Assembly: GCA_017643495.1 (NCBI GenBank)
Contig: JAEPNK010000001.1
Span: 1,593,623 to 1,657,622 of the forward strand
Length of the DNA stretch: 64,000 nucleotides
DNA from: Rhizobiaceae bacterium
GTDB lineage: Bacteria; Pseudomonadota; Alphaproteobacteria; Rhizobiales; Rhizobiaceae
Direction of reading: 5' to 3'
This document shows, one piece after another, positions 1-8,458 of the stretch (positions are counted from its first letter, which is position 1; each line of letters opens with the position of its first letter). The notes under the pieces were generated by a model. That model was given only the letters and a program-made list of their open reading frames with translations, was not told where the DNA came from and did no database searches. The position numbers were made by a program, and so were the translations under genes.

Positions 1-897
1 GATCATTGCAAACGGATTGGCGATACCCATGCCTGCTATGTCCGGTGCCGAGCCGTGGCAGGGTTGGAAGACGGCCTGCTCGTCTCCGATATCTGCAGAA
101 GGGGCCAGTCCAAGCCCACCCATTAATCCTGCTCCCAGGTCAGAAAGAATGTCACCAAACATGTTTTCGGTAACGAGCACATCAAACTCCCAGGGCTTTT
201 GCACCATCCAGAGTGCAGTGGCATCTACATAGGCATGTTCTGCCTTGATATCCGGAAACCGTTTTGCACGTTCATAAAAAATTTCCCTGAAAAACGCGAA
301 AGCACGAAACACATTTGCCTTGTCCACACATGTAACGGTTCCCATGCTGCAGCCATCCGATTTTCGTTGGGCAGCAAGTGAGAACGCAAAATCAAACAGT
401 TTTTCACTTACATCTCTCGTGATGCGAAGAGTTTCGCGGGCTTCGGCATCGCTGACCTCGCCCCGCCCTTGGGTGTAAAACAACCCTTCAGTGCTTTCGC
501 GGATGAGAACCAGGTCAATCTTTTTGCCTTCCGGCAGGGTAAGGGGACTGGTTGCGCCCGGTGAAACGGTCACAGGTCGTACACCGGCATACAGGTTGAG
601 TGCCTTCCGCAACTCGATCTGTGGAGAAATTTCGGTGCCGTCATCATATCTGACATCCGGCAAGCCCATGGCTGAAAGCAGGATCGCGTCCGAGTTTCTG
701 GCTGCTTCAAGAGATGACGAGGGAAGGGATTCTCCGGTTTTCGCATAATGTGCTGCGCCGGCCGGGGCAGTTTCAAACGAGAATGAATACTCACCGCCAT
801 TACCCTGAACGGATTTCAGCACATCAAGAGTGGGTGCCATGATTTCAGGACCAATTCCGTCCCCCTCGAATACGGTAATTCTGAAGTCCGATTTCAT
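1..897 (-). CDS. Isocitrate/isopropylmalate dehydrogenase family protein (3' end outside window)
   Basis: The reverse strand reads open from an ATG at 897 to the window edge, 299 codons. The N-terminus has FEGDGIGPEIM, the start typical of the beta-decarboxylating dehydrogenase family (LeuB, Icd, tartrate/D-malate dehydrogenase). Further motifs are the substrate-binding region with LRKALNLYAGVRPV, the ENMFGDILSDLGAGL metal site and GSAPDIAGMGIANP, the NAD-binding region. These enzymes oxidise and decarboxylate 2-hydroxy acids with NAD(P) and Mg or Mn. It is divergent from a tricarboxylate transporter, so a tartrate/malate-type 2-hydroxyacid substrate is more likely than leucine synthesis, but this is inference. 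A short purine-rich stretch (GGCGAG) precedes the start. The last part of the protein is missing only because the window ends. Confidence 0.88.
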   Translation of the reverse strand, partial: MKSDFRITVFEGDGIGPEIMAPTLDVLKSVQGNGGEYSFSFETAPAGAAHYAKTGESLPSSSLEAARNSDAILLSAMGLPDVRYDDGTEISPQIELRKALNLYAGVRPVTVSPGATSPLTLPEGKKIDLVLIRESTEGLFYTQGRGEVSDAEARETLRITRDVSEKLFDFAFSLAAQRKSDGCSMGTVTCVDKANVFRAFAFFREIFYERAKRFPDIKAEHAYVDATALWMVQKPWEFDVLVTENMFGDILSDLGAGLMGGLGLAPSADIGDEQAVFQPCHGSAPDIAGMGIANPFAMI

Positions 898-1058
898 GAT
901 CTCGCCTGTCTCCGCACTAATGTCCGCCCCTTGAAAGCCAGCAGGAAGCAAGCCTGCCCGCAAAGCCATTCGGGGTCGTTATTTTCGTTATATTCCGGCC
1001 CAGACACAAAGTCTTGTCACCCAAATTCCTCCCATTTCCATAGATCGCAATAATGCGT

Positions 1059-1090
1059 TTGACAACTAATTTTTTAATGTATACGTAATT
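1059..1090 (+). promoter_or_regulatory. Candidate promoter/operator upstream of tctC
   Basis: The 227-base gap between the two divergent genes holds TTGACA at 1059-1064 and TATACG at 1080-1085, spaced by only 15 bases. The same spot carries a GTATAC core (1079-1084) flanked by A/T-rich sequence, which resembles the operators of FCD-type GntR regulators. No regulator gene lies next to it in the window. This is a weak prediction. Confidence 0.25.
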
Positions 1091-1124
1091 TCGTGAGTTA
1101 AGTCGCGTTACAGGGAGGAAAATC

Positions 1125-2132
1125 ATGAGGCGCACATTCTTGAAGCTTGCAACAGCAGCTGCCGTTGCTCTTTCTGCTGGATCATATGCATCCGCGCAGG
1201 AATACCCGTTTAGGGATATCACTACTGCCGTTGTGTGGGGTGCCGGTGGTGGTACCGATACAATCAACCGCATGATCATGGCGGAAATGGAAAAGCATTT
1301 GCCAGTGGGTATATCCGTGATCAACCAGACGGGCGGTGTCGCCGGGTCCAACGGCATGGTCTATGTGATGAACCAGCCTGATGACGGCTACACACTGGTT
1401 GGCCTTTCCGAATCCAACGTCACTGCCGCTGTCCAGGGTGGCTGGGACAAAAAGTTTTCTTTCTGGCATCCCTTTATAGTGGGCGGTTCGCCGGATCTGA
1501 TTTCAGTACCAGCCGATTCCCCATACAATACAATCGAAGACCTGGTGAATGCAGCCAAGGAGAAACCCGGCACGATTCCGGCCGCCGCATCGGGTTCAGG
1601 TTCGATCCACCACCTCAATCTGCTGGCTATCGAGAACGGTTCCGGCGCCAAGTTCAAGTTTGTCCCCTACAAGGGATCGGCACCTGGTCAGGAGGCTGCC
1701 ATCGCCGGTGAAGTCGATCTTGTTGTCACGTCACTGGCTGAACAGGCCCCCCTGATCGAAGGTGGCAAACTCAAGCCATTGGCAATGTTGACACCGGAGG
1801 ACGCAAAATTTGGTGACGTCACGATACCGTCTGCTTTCAACTCGTTTGATGGACTGGACAAGTATTTGCCCTTGAAACAGGCAATAGGGTTTGCGGTTCA
1901 TGCATCAGCCCCTGATGACGCCAAGGCAGCATTGACCGATGCCTTCAACAAGGCCATTGCATCGGATGTCGTCGCTGAATGGGCGAAGTCCAACAACTAT
2001 GATATCTCGGGTAAATCTGGTGCCGAGGCCTCCGCAATTTTCTCGAAGCTTGAAAGCACATTTGCCTGGACGCTTTGGGAACTTGGTGCAGCCAAGGTTG
2101 ATCCCGCAACGCTCGACATAGCAAAGCCGTGA
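1125..2132 (+). CDS. tctC: Tripartite tricarboxylate transporter substrate-binding protein (TctC family)
   Basis: This 335-residue protein starts with a Sec signal peptide (hydrophobic residues 5-22, likely cut after ASA at 24). The mature part is a Bug/TctC-type periplasmic binding protein, recognised by the early GAGGGTDTINR loop, the NQTGGVAGSNGM motif and the PYKGSAPGQ segment that line the carboxylate pocket in this family. It captures a carboxylate in the periplasm and hands it to the TctB/TctA membrane proteins encoded next. A strong ribosome site (AGGGAGGA) lies just ahead of the ATG. The ligand is not defined by sequence; the divergent hydroxyacid dehydrogenase suggests a di- or tricarboxylate or hydroxy acid. 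Confidence 0.88.
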   Translation: MRRTFLKLATAAAVALSAGSYASAQEYPFRDITTAVVWGAGGGTDTINRMIMAEMEKHLPVGISVINQTGGVAGSNGMVYVMNQPDDGYTLVGLSESNVTAAVQGGWDKKFSFWHPFIVGGSPDLISVPADSPYNTIEDLVNAAKEKPGTIPAAASGSGSIHHLNLLAIENGSGAKFKFVPYKGSAPGQEAAIAGEVDLVVTSLAEQAPLIEGGKLKPLAMLTPEDAKFGDVTIPSAFNSFDGLDKYLPLKQAIGFAVHASAPDDAKAALTDAFNKAIASDVVAEWAKSNNYDISGKSGAEASAIFSKLESTFAWTLWELGAAKVDPATLDIAKP

Positions 2133-2165
2133 AGGCCGTCAGGCAATAAACGAAACACGCAGTCT

Positions 2166-2186
2166 CCGGCCGGGTTTTCCGGCCGG
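2166..2186 (+). promoter_or_regulatory. Intercistronic hairpin between tctC and tctB
   Basis: CCGGCCGG at 2166-2173 pairs perfectly with CCGGCCGG at 2179-2186 around a 5-base loop. It is not followed by a T run, so it looks like an mRNA-stabilising or partial-termination element that lets the binding protein be made in excess over the membrane subunits. The effect is inferred. Confidence 0.55.
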
Positions 2187-2210
2187 TATGCGGTTGGGCA
2201 GGTATTGGCC

Positions 2211-2972
2211 ATGGAAGATAAGACAATCCTCAGGGCGCGTGATTTCTGGGCATCGCTCGTATTGATTACGGTTAGTCTGTTCTTTCTGTACAAGACAACG
2301 GACATACCATTTCTTGAGACAAGCGTAGCAGGAGTTGATGCTGCGGATTGGTACAATTCTGCTGCTCTCGTACCTTATGGAATTTTCGCAGCATTATTCA
2401 TTCTGGCTGTCACATTGCTGGTTATCTCGATCCGTGATGGTGGGGCCGCTCACGCACTCTCCATGATCGGAATAGGCTATAGCGGCCAAGAGTTGTTCAG
2501 GGTGTTTTGCATCGCGCTCATTCTGTTCATTTATATTTTTGCACTTGTACCAAGGGTGGATTTCATCCTCTCTTCGGCCCTGATGATTACCAGCCTTATC
2601 TGGGGGTTTCACAACGAAGACCAAAGGGCCATGCTGGTCGGTGCGGGTGTTGTCTCAATGACTGGTGCCTACGCATTGATCATGAATTTCCCTGTTTCGG
2701 AATGGGCCAAGCCGCATGATGATGATTGGATCACATTGTTCGCATTCTTGCTGCTGACCACCATCATGATACTGACGGAATACCGGGCAGAAAGCTTGTC
2801 CCGTGTCGTAAGGGTTACCCCCGTTGTTGCAGTCATGGCTCCCTTGATCCTTGTCTGCGCAATGGCTTTTGGTTTTCGTCAGAATGTTCCCAACCGAACA
2901 GGTCTGGTATTCTCGAAAATCGAGTATCACTACTATGTCACCTTGCGACCGCTCTGGCAGGGGAAACGTTGA
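2211..2972 (+). CDS. tctB: Tripartite tricarboxylate transporter small membrane subunit (TctB family)
   Basis: A 253-residue hydrophobic protein between tctC and tctA. Membrane segments are visible near residues 14-26 (ASLVLITVSLFFLYKT), 45-70, 95-150, 175-190 and 200-220. TctB proteins are poorly conserved; the call rests on size, hydrophobicity and position. The ATG at 2211 is preferred over an in-frame TTG two codons upstream; the ribosome site is weak (CAGG), and translation may depend on the upstream gene. Its stop overlaps the tctA start by one base (TGATG), which indicates translational coupling. Confidence 0.8.
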   Translation: MEDKTILRARDFWASLVLITVSLFFLYKTTDIPFLETSVAGVDAADWYNSAALVPYGIFAALFILAVTLLVISIRDGGAAHALSMIGIGYSGQELFRVFCIALILFIYIFALVPRVDFILSSALMITSLIWGFHNEDQRAMLVGAGVVSMTGAYALIMNFPVSEWAKPHDDDWITLFAFLLLTTIMILTEYRAESLSRVVRVTPVVAVMAPLILVCAMAFGFRQNVPNRTGLVFSKIEYHYYVTLRPLWQGKR

Positions 2973-4498
2973 TGGAATTCGTGATCACCCAATTGTCCGG
3001 ATTCGGCGTTTCGCTGGTGTCGCTTGCTCTTGATCCGGTAACCTATCTCTATCTGGTTCCGGCTGTGTTTCTGGGTATAGTGTTCGGTGCACTGCCGGGG
3101 CTGACCGCAACTCTTGCCGTAACAATCCTGACCGGCTTTTTTGGAAACAAGTTTCCACTGGATCAGGCATTGATTGCCTTGATTGGTGCCTATGTAGGGG
3201 CAATCTATGGAGGCTCTTATCCTTCCATTCTGCTTAACATTCCGGGCACTGCTGCGTCTGCAGCAACTGCAATGGATGGTTATCCGCTCACCAGGCAGGG
3301 CAGGGGTGGGGAAGCATTGGGACTTACTACAACGGCGTCTTTCATAGGTACATTGTTCGGCACCATGTGTTTGCTTATTCTGGTATGGGTGTTGCTGCTG
3401 GTCTCACAAAACATCGCCTCTCCTGAAAAGGCATTGCTTGCACTCTTCGGTATACTTTTATCCGGAACGCTCATGTCCAGGGATCTTGTCATCAAGGGCT
3501 GGATATCAGGCTTGGCGGGATTGGCAATGGCCATGGTGGGGCTTGATCCGATTTTGTCGGAAGAGCGCTATGTTTTCGATTGGTCCTATCTTTATTCCGG
3601 CTTTCAGGTGGTTCCCGTTCTCATGGGCGCTTTCGCCATTCCCCAGATCATGGATGGCATGAGATCGGCTCTTAATGTTGGAACAATCCCCGATGTCACG
3701 AGAATTCGCCCGCAACTTGCTGAAGTTACAAAGCGGATGCCGGTTATTCTGAGAAGCGGGGCTATCGGTACCGGCGTCGGGACACTCCCCGGTGTGGGTG
3801 AAGATGTAGCCGGTTGGGTTTCTTACGGGGTGGGAAAGACCACGTCACCCGAAAGCAAGCAGTTTGGGCACGGGTCTGTTGATGGATTGATATCGGCAGA
3901 AGCCGCAAACAATGCGGCAATCGGTGGGGCTCTCATTCCACTACTGGTGTTGGGTATTCCCGGGTCGCCACCTGCCGCAGCACTTCTTGGGGCTCTCAAG
4001 ATCAACAATGTGATACCTGGCCCGACTATTGATCCGGCGCTGGTTGTTCATATCGTGGCGGTTCTGGTGATGGCGTCAATTACCATGTTCCTGATGGGGC
4101 TATTTACCGCCCGCATATTCATCACCATTCTGCAAATACCCAAAACCGTTTTCCTGCCGGTGGTAATGGTACTGACAACCATTGGCTCTTTCAGCGTGGG
4201 CGGTGGAGTAAATGATCTGTTTTTGATGTTTGGCGTCGGACTTGTGGCCTATTTGATGAACCTGATGCACTATCCCATTGCACCTCTGGTAATCGGTGTA
4301 ATTCTGGGCGGGCTTTTCGATGAAACCTTCCGCCGCTCACTCCTCATTTCCGATGGTGATCTCAGTATATTTGTCACCCGGCCGGGAGCTGCAATCCTTC
4401 TTGCGGTGAATGTCCTGTTATTGTTTAGCCAGACCGCACCTTTCAGAAGGCTGTACACGCGGCTTTCGCGGAGAGATAGCAGCTTTTCAAAGGTCTGA
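2972..4498 (+). CDS. tctA: Tripartite tricarboxylate transporter large permease (TctA family)
   Basis: A 508-residue polytopic membrane protein, the usual length for TctA. Diagnostic family motifs are present: GALPGLTATLAV near the N-terminus, YGGSYPSILLNIPGTAASAAT with the AMDGYPL loop, and in the second half the repeat-like GVGTLPGVGEDVAGW and GIPGSPPAAALLGAL. The two glycine/proline-rich segments reflect the internal duplication of the family and probably form the transport path. The open frame extends further upstream, but the start at 2972 overlaps the tctB stop and agrees with the family N-terminus. With TctC and TctB it would form a secondary, ion-driven carboxylate importer. Confidence 0.92.
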   Translation: MEFVITQLSGFGVSLVSLALDPVTYLYLVPAVFLGIVFGALPGLTATLAVTILTGFFGNKFPLDQALIALIGAYVGAIYGGSYPSILLNIPGTAASAATAMDGYPLTRQGRGGEALGLTTTASFIGTLFGTMCLLILVWVLLLVSQNIASPEKALLALFGILLSGTLMSRDLVIKGWISGLAGLAMAMVGLDPILSEERYVFDWSYLYSGFQVVPVLMGAFAIPQIMDGMRSALNVGTIPDVTRIRPQLAEVTKRMPVILRSGAIGTGVGTLPGVGEDVAGWVSYGVGKTTSPESKQFGHGSVDGLISAEAANNAAIGGALIPLLVLGIPGSPPAAALLGALKINNVIPGPTIDPALVVHIVAVLVMASITMFLMGLFTARIFITILQIPKTVFLPVVMVLTTIGSFSVGGGVNDLFLMFGVGLVAYLMNLMHYPIAPLVIGVILGGLFDETFRRSLLISDGDLSIFVTRPGAAILLAVNVLLLFSQTAPFRRLYTRLSRRDSSFSKV

Positions 4499-4619
4499 AG
4501 CTCAAAACCCGCGACTGGTGCAGTAATGCCAGATTCTGCAAGGATTGGGCATTGTATGACCCGTCCCATTAAACAATAGCCAAAACCTATCAATCGCATC
4601 ATTTCTTTCAATTGGAATT

Positions 4620-4645
4620 ATCCCAAAAAAGGCACATTTTGGGAT
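4620..4645. repeat. Inverted repeat downstream of tctA
   Basis: ATCCCAAAA (4620-4628) is mirrored by TTTTGGGAT (4637-4645) across 8 bases, a perfect 9-bp pairing. It could be an operator or a weak terminator for the tct operon, which has no other visible terminator. It lies about 120 bases after the tctA stop. Confidence 0.4.
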
Positions 4646-4929
4646 CATGATCTATGCAGTTTACAAGCCAATTGAGTTGAACCATGAAACAAGTGAAACA
4701 ACTACGCAGTCCGGTCGTTGCACATCCGTTCCTGTTCAACCGCTCCACGATGCAACAAACGCATTTGCAGGGTCTGATAAGGAATGGCGCTTTTTCCGGC
4801 CTTATGTATCCAGTCACTCCGCAAAAAGAAGAAATTGTTCCGGAAACCTCCGGCATCTTACATGCCAGAAAAACCACGCGTTGAACGCTTGCGTCCGGTC
4901 AATCTCGGACTGTTTGTTCCTGCATCCGG

Positions 4930-5013
4930 GCATTCAGCTGTATCATTAAGCTGAATGCTCCAAGTCGGTTGGCTGCCGTCATCCCCATCCCCTCACTGCA
5001 CGGCGGCCAACCG
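4930..5013 (+). ncRNA. Structured nhaA leader (candidate cation-sensing RNA)
   Basis: Two tandem hairpins lie 50-140 bases ahead of nhaA. The first pairs 4930-4939 with 4949-4958, 10 perfect base pairs with a 9-base loop. The second pairs 4966-4973 with 5006-5013 (8 bp), then after one T/G mismatch 4975-4979 with 5000-5004 (5 bp), around a 20-base C-rich loop. Known alphaproteobacterial nhaA genes can carry the nhaA-I or nhaA-II leader RNAs, reported as Li+-responsive riboswitches. I cannot align this to those covariance models by eye, so class membership is a guess; the secondary structure itself is seen directly. Confidence 0.45.
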
Positions 5014-5065
5014 GTTTCTTCTTCCTCAAAATTAAAAATCCACAAAGATCAAGGGTTCATACTCA

Positions 5066-6274
5066 ATGGCAAGACTTGTCAGGCGCGTGCAGCATTTTCT
5101 GAGGTTGGAAACATCAGCAGGCATCTTTTTGATGTTTGCAGCCGCGCTTGCATTATTGGCAAACAACTCCTGGTTCAGTCCGCTTTATTCTGGCCTGCTT
5201 TCAACACCGGTTGAGTTGCGTATCGGATCTCTTGAACTGGCAAAACCATTGTTGCTCTGGATCAATGACGGTCTAATGGCTGTATTCTTTTTCCTTGTCG
5301 GATTGGAGATGAAAAGGGAAATCCTTCAAGGCGAACTTTCCACCCTGAGAAAAGCATCCCTTCCATTGCTGGCTGCTTTGGGAGGCATGGCAGGGCCGGC
5401 GCTGATTTACTCGTTTATCAATTGGGGAGACCCCGCAACAATGCGTGGCTGGGCAATTCCCTCTGCAACAGACATTGCCTTTGCCTTGGGTGTACTTGCC
5501 CTGCTGGGAAACCGTGTCCCGGTTTCACTCAAGGTTTTCCTGCTTGCGCTTGCCATAATCGATGATATCGGCGCGATAACAATTATCGCTATTTTTTATA
5601 CAGAAAACTTGTCCGTCGAAATGCTTGGTCTTGCCCTGGCGGGATTTACGGCCCTGATCGCGATCAACCGTTCCGGCGTTAAAGCCATTACCCCGTATGC
5701 CCTTGTCGGGCTGTTTATCTGGGTCTGTGTTTTGAAGTCAGGTGTTCATGCCACCCTTGCAGGTGTGGTAACGGCGCTTGCCATACCCATGGAAGGCAGG
5801 AGCGAACAGGACCAGTCACCCTTGCGCCGTCTGGAGCACAGCTTGCATACCTGGGTCGCATTCCTTGTGCTGCCGGTATTTGCCTTTGCCAATGCAGGGG
5901 TGCAACTGACAAGCCTTTCACTCTCTGACCTGACTGCGACAGTACCTCTTGGTGTTGCACTTGGGCTGTTTTTCGGAAACCAGATTGCCATTTTCCTGGT
6001 TACCTTCGTGGCAGTCAAATGCCGATTGGCTAATTTGCCTGACAATCTCGGCTGGATGCAGGTTTATGGAGCCGGCTGTCTGGCAGGCATCGGGTTCACG
6101 ATGAGCCTGTTCATTGGCACCCTCGCATTTGACAGTGCAGAACTCATCAATCAGGTTCGTCTCGGCGTTCTGATGGGGTCCTTTGCTTCGGCAATCCTCG
6201 GATATCTTGTGCTTCGCCTGTCCTGCTCCGAACCAGTTGCAACGGCAAAACTTGCACCTGCCTCCGCCGGTTGA
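5066..6274 (+). CDS. nhaA: Na+/H+ antiporter NhaA
   Basis: A 402-residue inner-membrane protein of the usual NhaA length with about 12 hydrophobic segments. It contains the NhaA hallmarks: LLLWINDGLMAVFFFLVGLE near 62-81, the ATDIAFALGVLALLG segment with Asp136, and AIIDDIGAI with the adjacent Asp166-Asp167 pair that corresponds to the ion-binding aspartates 163/164 of E. coli NhaA. It exports Na+ or Li+ in exchange for protons, for pH and salt tolerance. The start has AAGGG about 8 bases upstream. It appears monocistronic behind a structured leader. Confidence 0.95.
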   Translation: MARLVRRVQHFLRLETSAGIFLMFAAALALLANNSWFSPLYSGLLSTPVELRIGSLELAKPLLLWINDGLMAVFFFLVGLEMKREILQGELSTLRKASLPLLAALGGMAGPALIYSFINWGDPATMRGWAIPSATDIAFALGVLALLGNRVPVSLKVFLLALAIIDDIGAITIIAIFYTENLSVEMLGLALAGFTALIAINRSGVKAITPYALVGLFIWVCVLKSGVHATLAGVVTALAIPMEGRSEQDQSPLRRLEHSLHTWVAFLVLPVFAFANAGVQLTSLSLSDLTATVPLGVALGLFFGNQIAIFLVTFVAVKCRLANLPDNLGWMQVYGAGCLAGIGFTMSLFIGTLAFDSAELINQVRLGVLMGSFASAILGYLVLRLSCSEPVATAKLAPASAG

Positions 6275-6581
6275 ATTGTCTTCACTACAGTTTACACGCA
6301 GTTGGAATGGCAATGATCTGTCTTGAGTGGAGCCAAAAAGGCTCAAACAAGCCTGTTTCAGGCATTTCTCGGTAAGTTTCGATAAAGCTTTTTGGTCTAT
6401 CAACAATGCGATTTGTATAGATAATTGTGATGGGCCCAAGCCGTTTTCAGTATTGAACCTGTGTTGTAACAGCAGCAATCAAGTCCTGTGGTACAACATG
6501 GCGTCGGCCAGGGTGAACCAGTCATGAAGACACTCCGAAACAGTTGTCGCATCCATTGATAACAACCGTGGAAAGTACCTC
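6275..6581. other. 307-base intergenic region nhaA-chemoreceptor
   Basis: No gene is supported. Shortly after nhaA there are two small stems, GAGCC/GGCTC around five A and GCCTG/CAGGC around TTT, followed by ATTTCTC; together they may act as a weak terminator. The rest presumably holds the promoter of the chemoreceptor gene, but I see no clear promoter boxes. Confidence 0.5.
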
Positions 6582-8444
6582 ATGAACATATTTGCAAGAT
6601 TTGGGCTGGTCAAAACCGTTACGGCCATTACGACCGCTATCCTGATGGTATCACTTGCAGCCATCTCCATCGCCTTGTCGCTCAATATTTCCGACCGTAT
6701 CGCAGAACAAGCTGTCCAAAGCCAGAATGCCAGCCTCAGGACCTTGTCCACAATTGCCGGCCGCGATCTGGACAATGTAAACCTGACCTGGAAATCGGGT
6801 AATGTGGACCGCATCGTGATGGAGGAAATTCCTGCAGAATTTGCAACTCACGAGATGATCGACACAGTGGGACGCATGACCGGCCAGACTGCCACGATTT
6901 TTGCGTGGGATGAGGAAACAAAGGATTTCTGGCGTCGTACAACAAATATCGTCAAGCCGGATGGCAAGCGCGCGGTTGGTACCCAGCTTGGCCAGAACGG
7001 AGCCGTCTACCCTGTTATCATGCAAGGCAAGACCTTCCGCGGAGAAGCTGTTATTCTTGGGGTTCCCTACTACACAATTTATCAGCCTGTCTTCAACTCC
7101 GCCGGGAAGCCGGTCGGCATTTTCTATGCAGGTGTGAGGTCTGAGGAAATCAACGCCCAGGCAACTGAAGTATACTGGACGATCGGTATTGCTGCATTGT
7201 GTATTCTGGCCTTTGCAGTAGTTGTGATGTCCTGGCTGTCCAACAAGGTGTTGAAGCCGATTCCAGCATTGTCCAAGACAGCAGGTGCCTTGTCTCAGGG
7301 GCAGTATGAGATTGATATCCCGTACCGTGATCATCAGAATGAAATTGGTGAACTTGCAGAATCCCTGGAAGTATTTCGTGTCGGTGCCCTGGAAAAGGTT
7401 GAGCTTGAAAGCGAGGCTCAGAAGAACCGTCAGGAAACTGAAAATGAGCGCCGCATGAACGAGGATGCCAAAGCTGAGCAAAGCCAGAAGCTTCAGCAAG
7501 CCGTGGATGCTATAGGGGACGGTTTGAGCCGTCTGAGTAACGGCGATCTCTCAATTTCGCTTGATACTCCGTTCAGTGACGACATGGAAAAACTGCGCCA
7601 TGATTTCAACAATGCGGTACGAAACCTGAATGCCACAATGACGGACCTCAAGAACGAGACCACTGAAATCCGTTCTGGCTCAGAGGAGATGCGTGCAGCA
7701 ACAGATGACCTGTCGCGACGTACCGAAAGTCAGGCTGCCTCTCTGGAGGAGACATCCGCTGCGCTTGAGGAGTTGACAGCAACAGTCAAGGACTCTGCAA
7801 ATCGTGCCGAGGAAGCTACAGAAATGGCGCAGGAAACACAAAGCAGCGCAGAAAACTCCCGCAAGGTTGTTGCCAGCGCAGTAGAGGCCATGTCACGCAT
7901 TGAGGCAGCATCTGGTGAAATCACAAGCATCATCAATGTGATTGACGAGATTGCTTTCCAGACAAACCTGCTTGCATTGAATGCCGGCGTTGAAGCGGCA
8001 CGTGCAGGTGAGGCGGGACGCGGTTTTGCTGTTGTTGCGCAAGAGGTGCGGGAGCTTGCACAGCGTTCGGCTGAAGCTGCCAAGGATATCAAGAACCTCA
8101 TTACCAAATCAGGGGTCGAAGTCGAAGGCGGCGTGAAACTGGTAAATGAAACCGGTGAAGTGTTGACCGGAATTTCCGAGCAGGTAACGAAGATCAACGA
8201 GCATATCCGTACCATTGCCACAGCAACACGTGAGCAGAATATCGGTCTTAACGACATCAATTCTGCCGTTAATGAAATGGACCAGGTTACCCAGCAGAAT
8301 GCGGCAATGGCAGAAGAAGCAAATGCCGTCATGCAGGGCCTTGAGAAAAACTCGAAAAGACTGGCCAGTCTTATCGCGAAATTTCTCATCAACAAGACGT
8401 CAGTTGCAGAAGGGCAGTCAGGGCTGGAAGACAAAGCCGCCTGA
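6582..8444 (+). CDS. Methyl-accepting chemotaxis protein with periplasmic Cache domain
   Basis: A 620-residue transmembrane receptor. TM1 is near residues 10-33 and TM2 near 199-219; between them (about 40-192) is a single sensor domain with TATIFAWDEETKDFWRRTT and YTIYQPVFNSAGKPVGIFYAG, which look like a Cache (sCache_3/Cache_2-type) ligand domain. A HAMP domain follows at about 220-275, then a long coiled coil and the conserved signalling hairpin around EIAFQTNLLALNAGVEAARA, which contacts CheA/CheW. No CheR/CheB-binding pentapeptide is visible at the C-terminus (ends GLEDKAA). No che genes are in the window. The ligand is unknown; members of this family often sense small organic acids. Confidence 0.92.
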   Translation: MNIFARFGLVKTVTAITTAILMVSLAAISIALSLNISDRIAEQAVQSQNASLRTLSTIAGRDLDNVNLTWKSGNVDRIVMEEIPAEFATHEMIDTVGRMTGQTATIFAWDEETKDFWRRTTNIVKPDGKRAVGTQLGQNGAVYPVIMQGKTFRGEAVILGVPYYTIYQPVFNSAGKPVGIFYAGVRSEEINAQATEVYWTIGIAALCILAFAVVVMSWLSNKVLKPIPALSKTAGALSQGQYEIDIPYRDHQNEIGELAESLEVFRVGALEKVELESEAQKNRQETENERRMNEDAKAEQSQKLQQAVDAIGDGLSRLSNGDLSISLDTPFSDDMEKLRHDFNNAVRNLNATMTDLKNETTEIRSGSEEMRAATDDLSRRTESQAASLEETSAALEELTATVKDSANRAEEATEMAQETQSSAENSRKVVASAVEAMSRIEAASGEITSIINVIDEIAFQTNLLALNAGVEAARAGEAGRGFAVVAQEVRELAQRSAEAAKDIKNLITKSGVEVEGGVKLVNETGEVLTGISEQVTKINEHIRTIATATREQNIGLNDINSAVNEMDQVTQQNAAMAEEANAVMQGLEKNSKRLASLIAKFLINKTSVAEGQSGLEDKAA

Positions 8445-8458
8445 ATTGCCTGAAAAAA

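Larger units (their letters stand above)
4499..5065. other. 567-base intergenic region tctA-nhaA
   Basis: No convincing gene lies here; short open frames give low-complexity, unrecognised peptides. It holds an inverted repeat at 4620-4645 and, from 4930 to 5013, two strong hairpins in the probable nhaA leader. A separate transcription start for nhaA is likely because of the length. Confidence 0.6.

Noticed and set aside
4684-4884. 66-codon open frame between tctA and nhaA
   Set aside because: No ribosome site, unusual composition and no recognisable protein; treated as non-coding.
6651-7499. 282-codon open frame antisense to the sensor part of the chemoreceptor
   Set aside because: The product is not recognisable and the sense gene is clear on both motif and length grounds.
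7730-8434. 234-codon open frame antisense to the chemoreceptor gene
   Set aside because: It is a mirror of the strongly biased MCP signalling-domain codons, with a serine/alanine-rich product and no recognisable fold.
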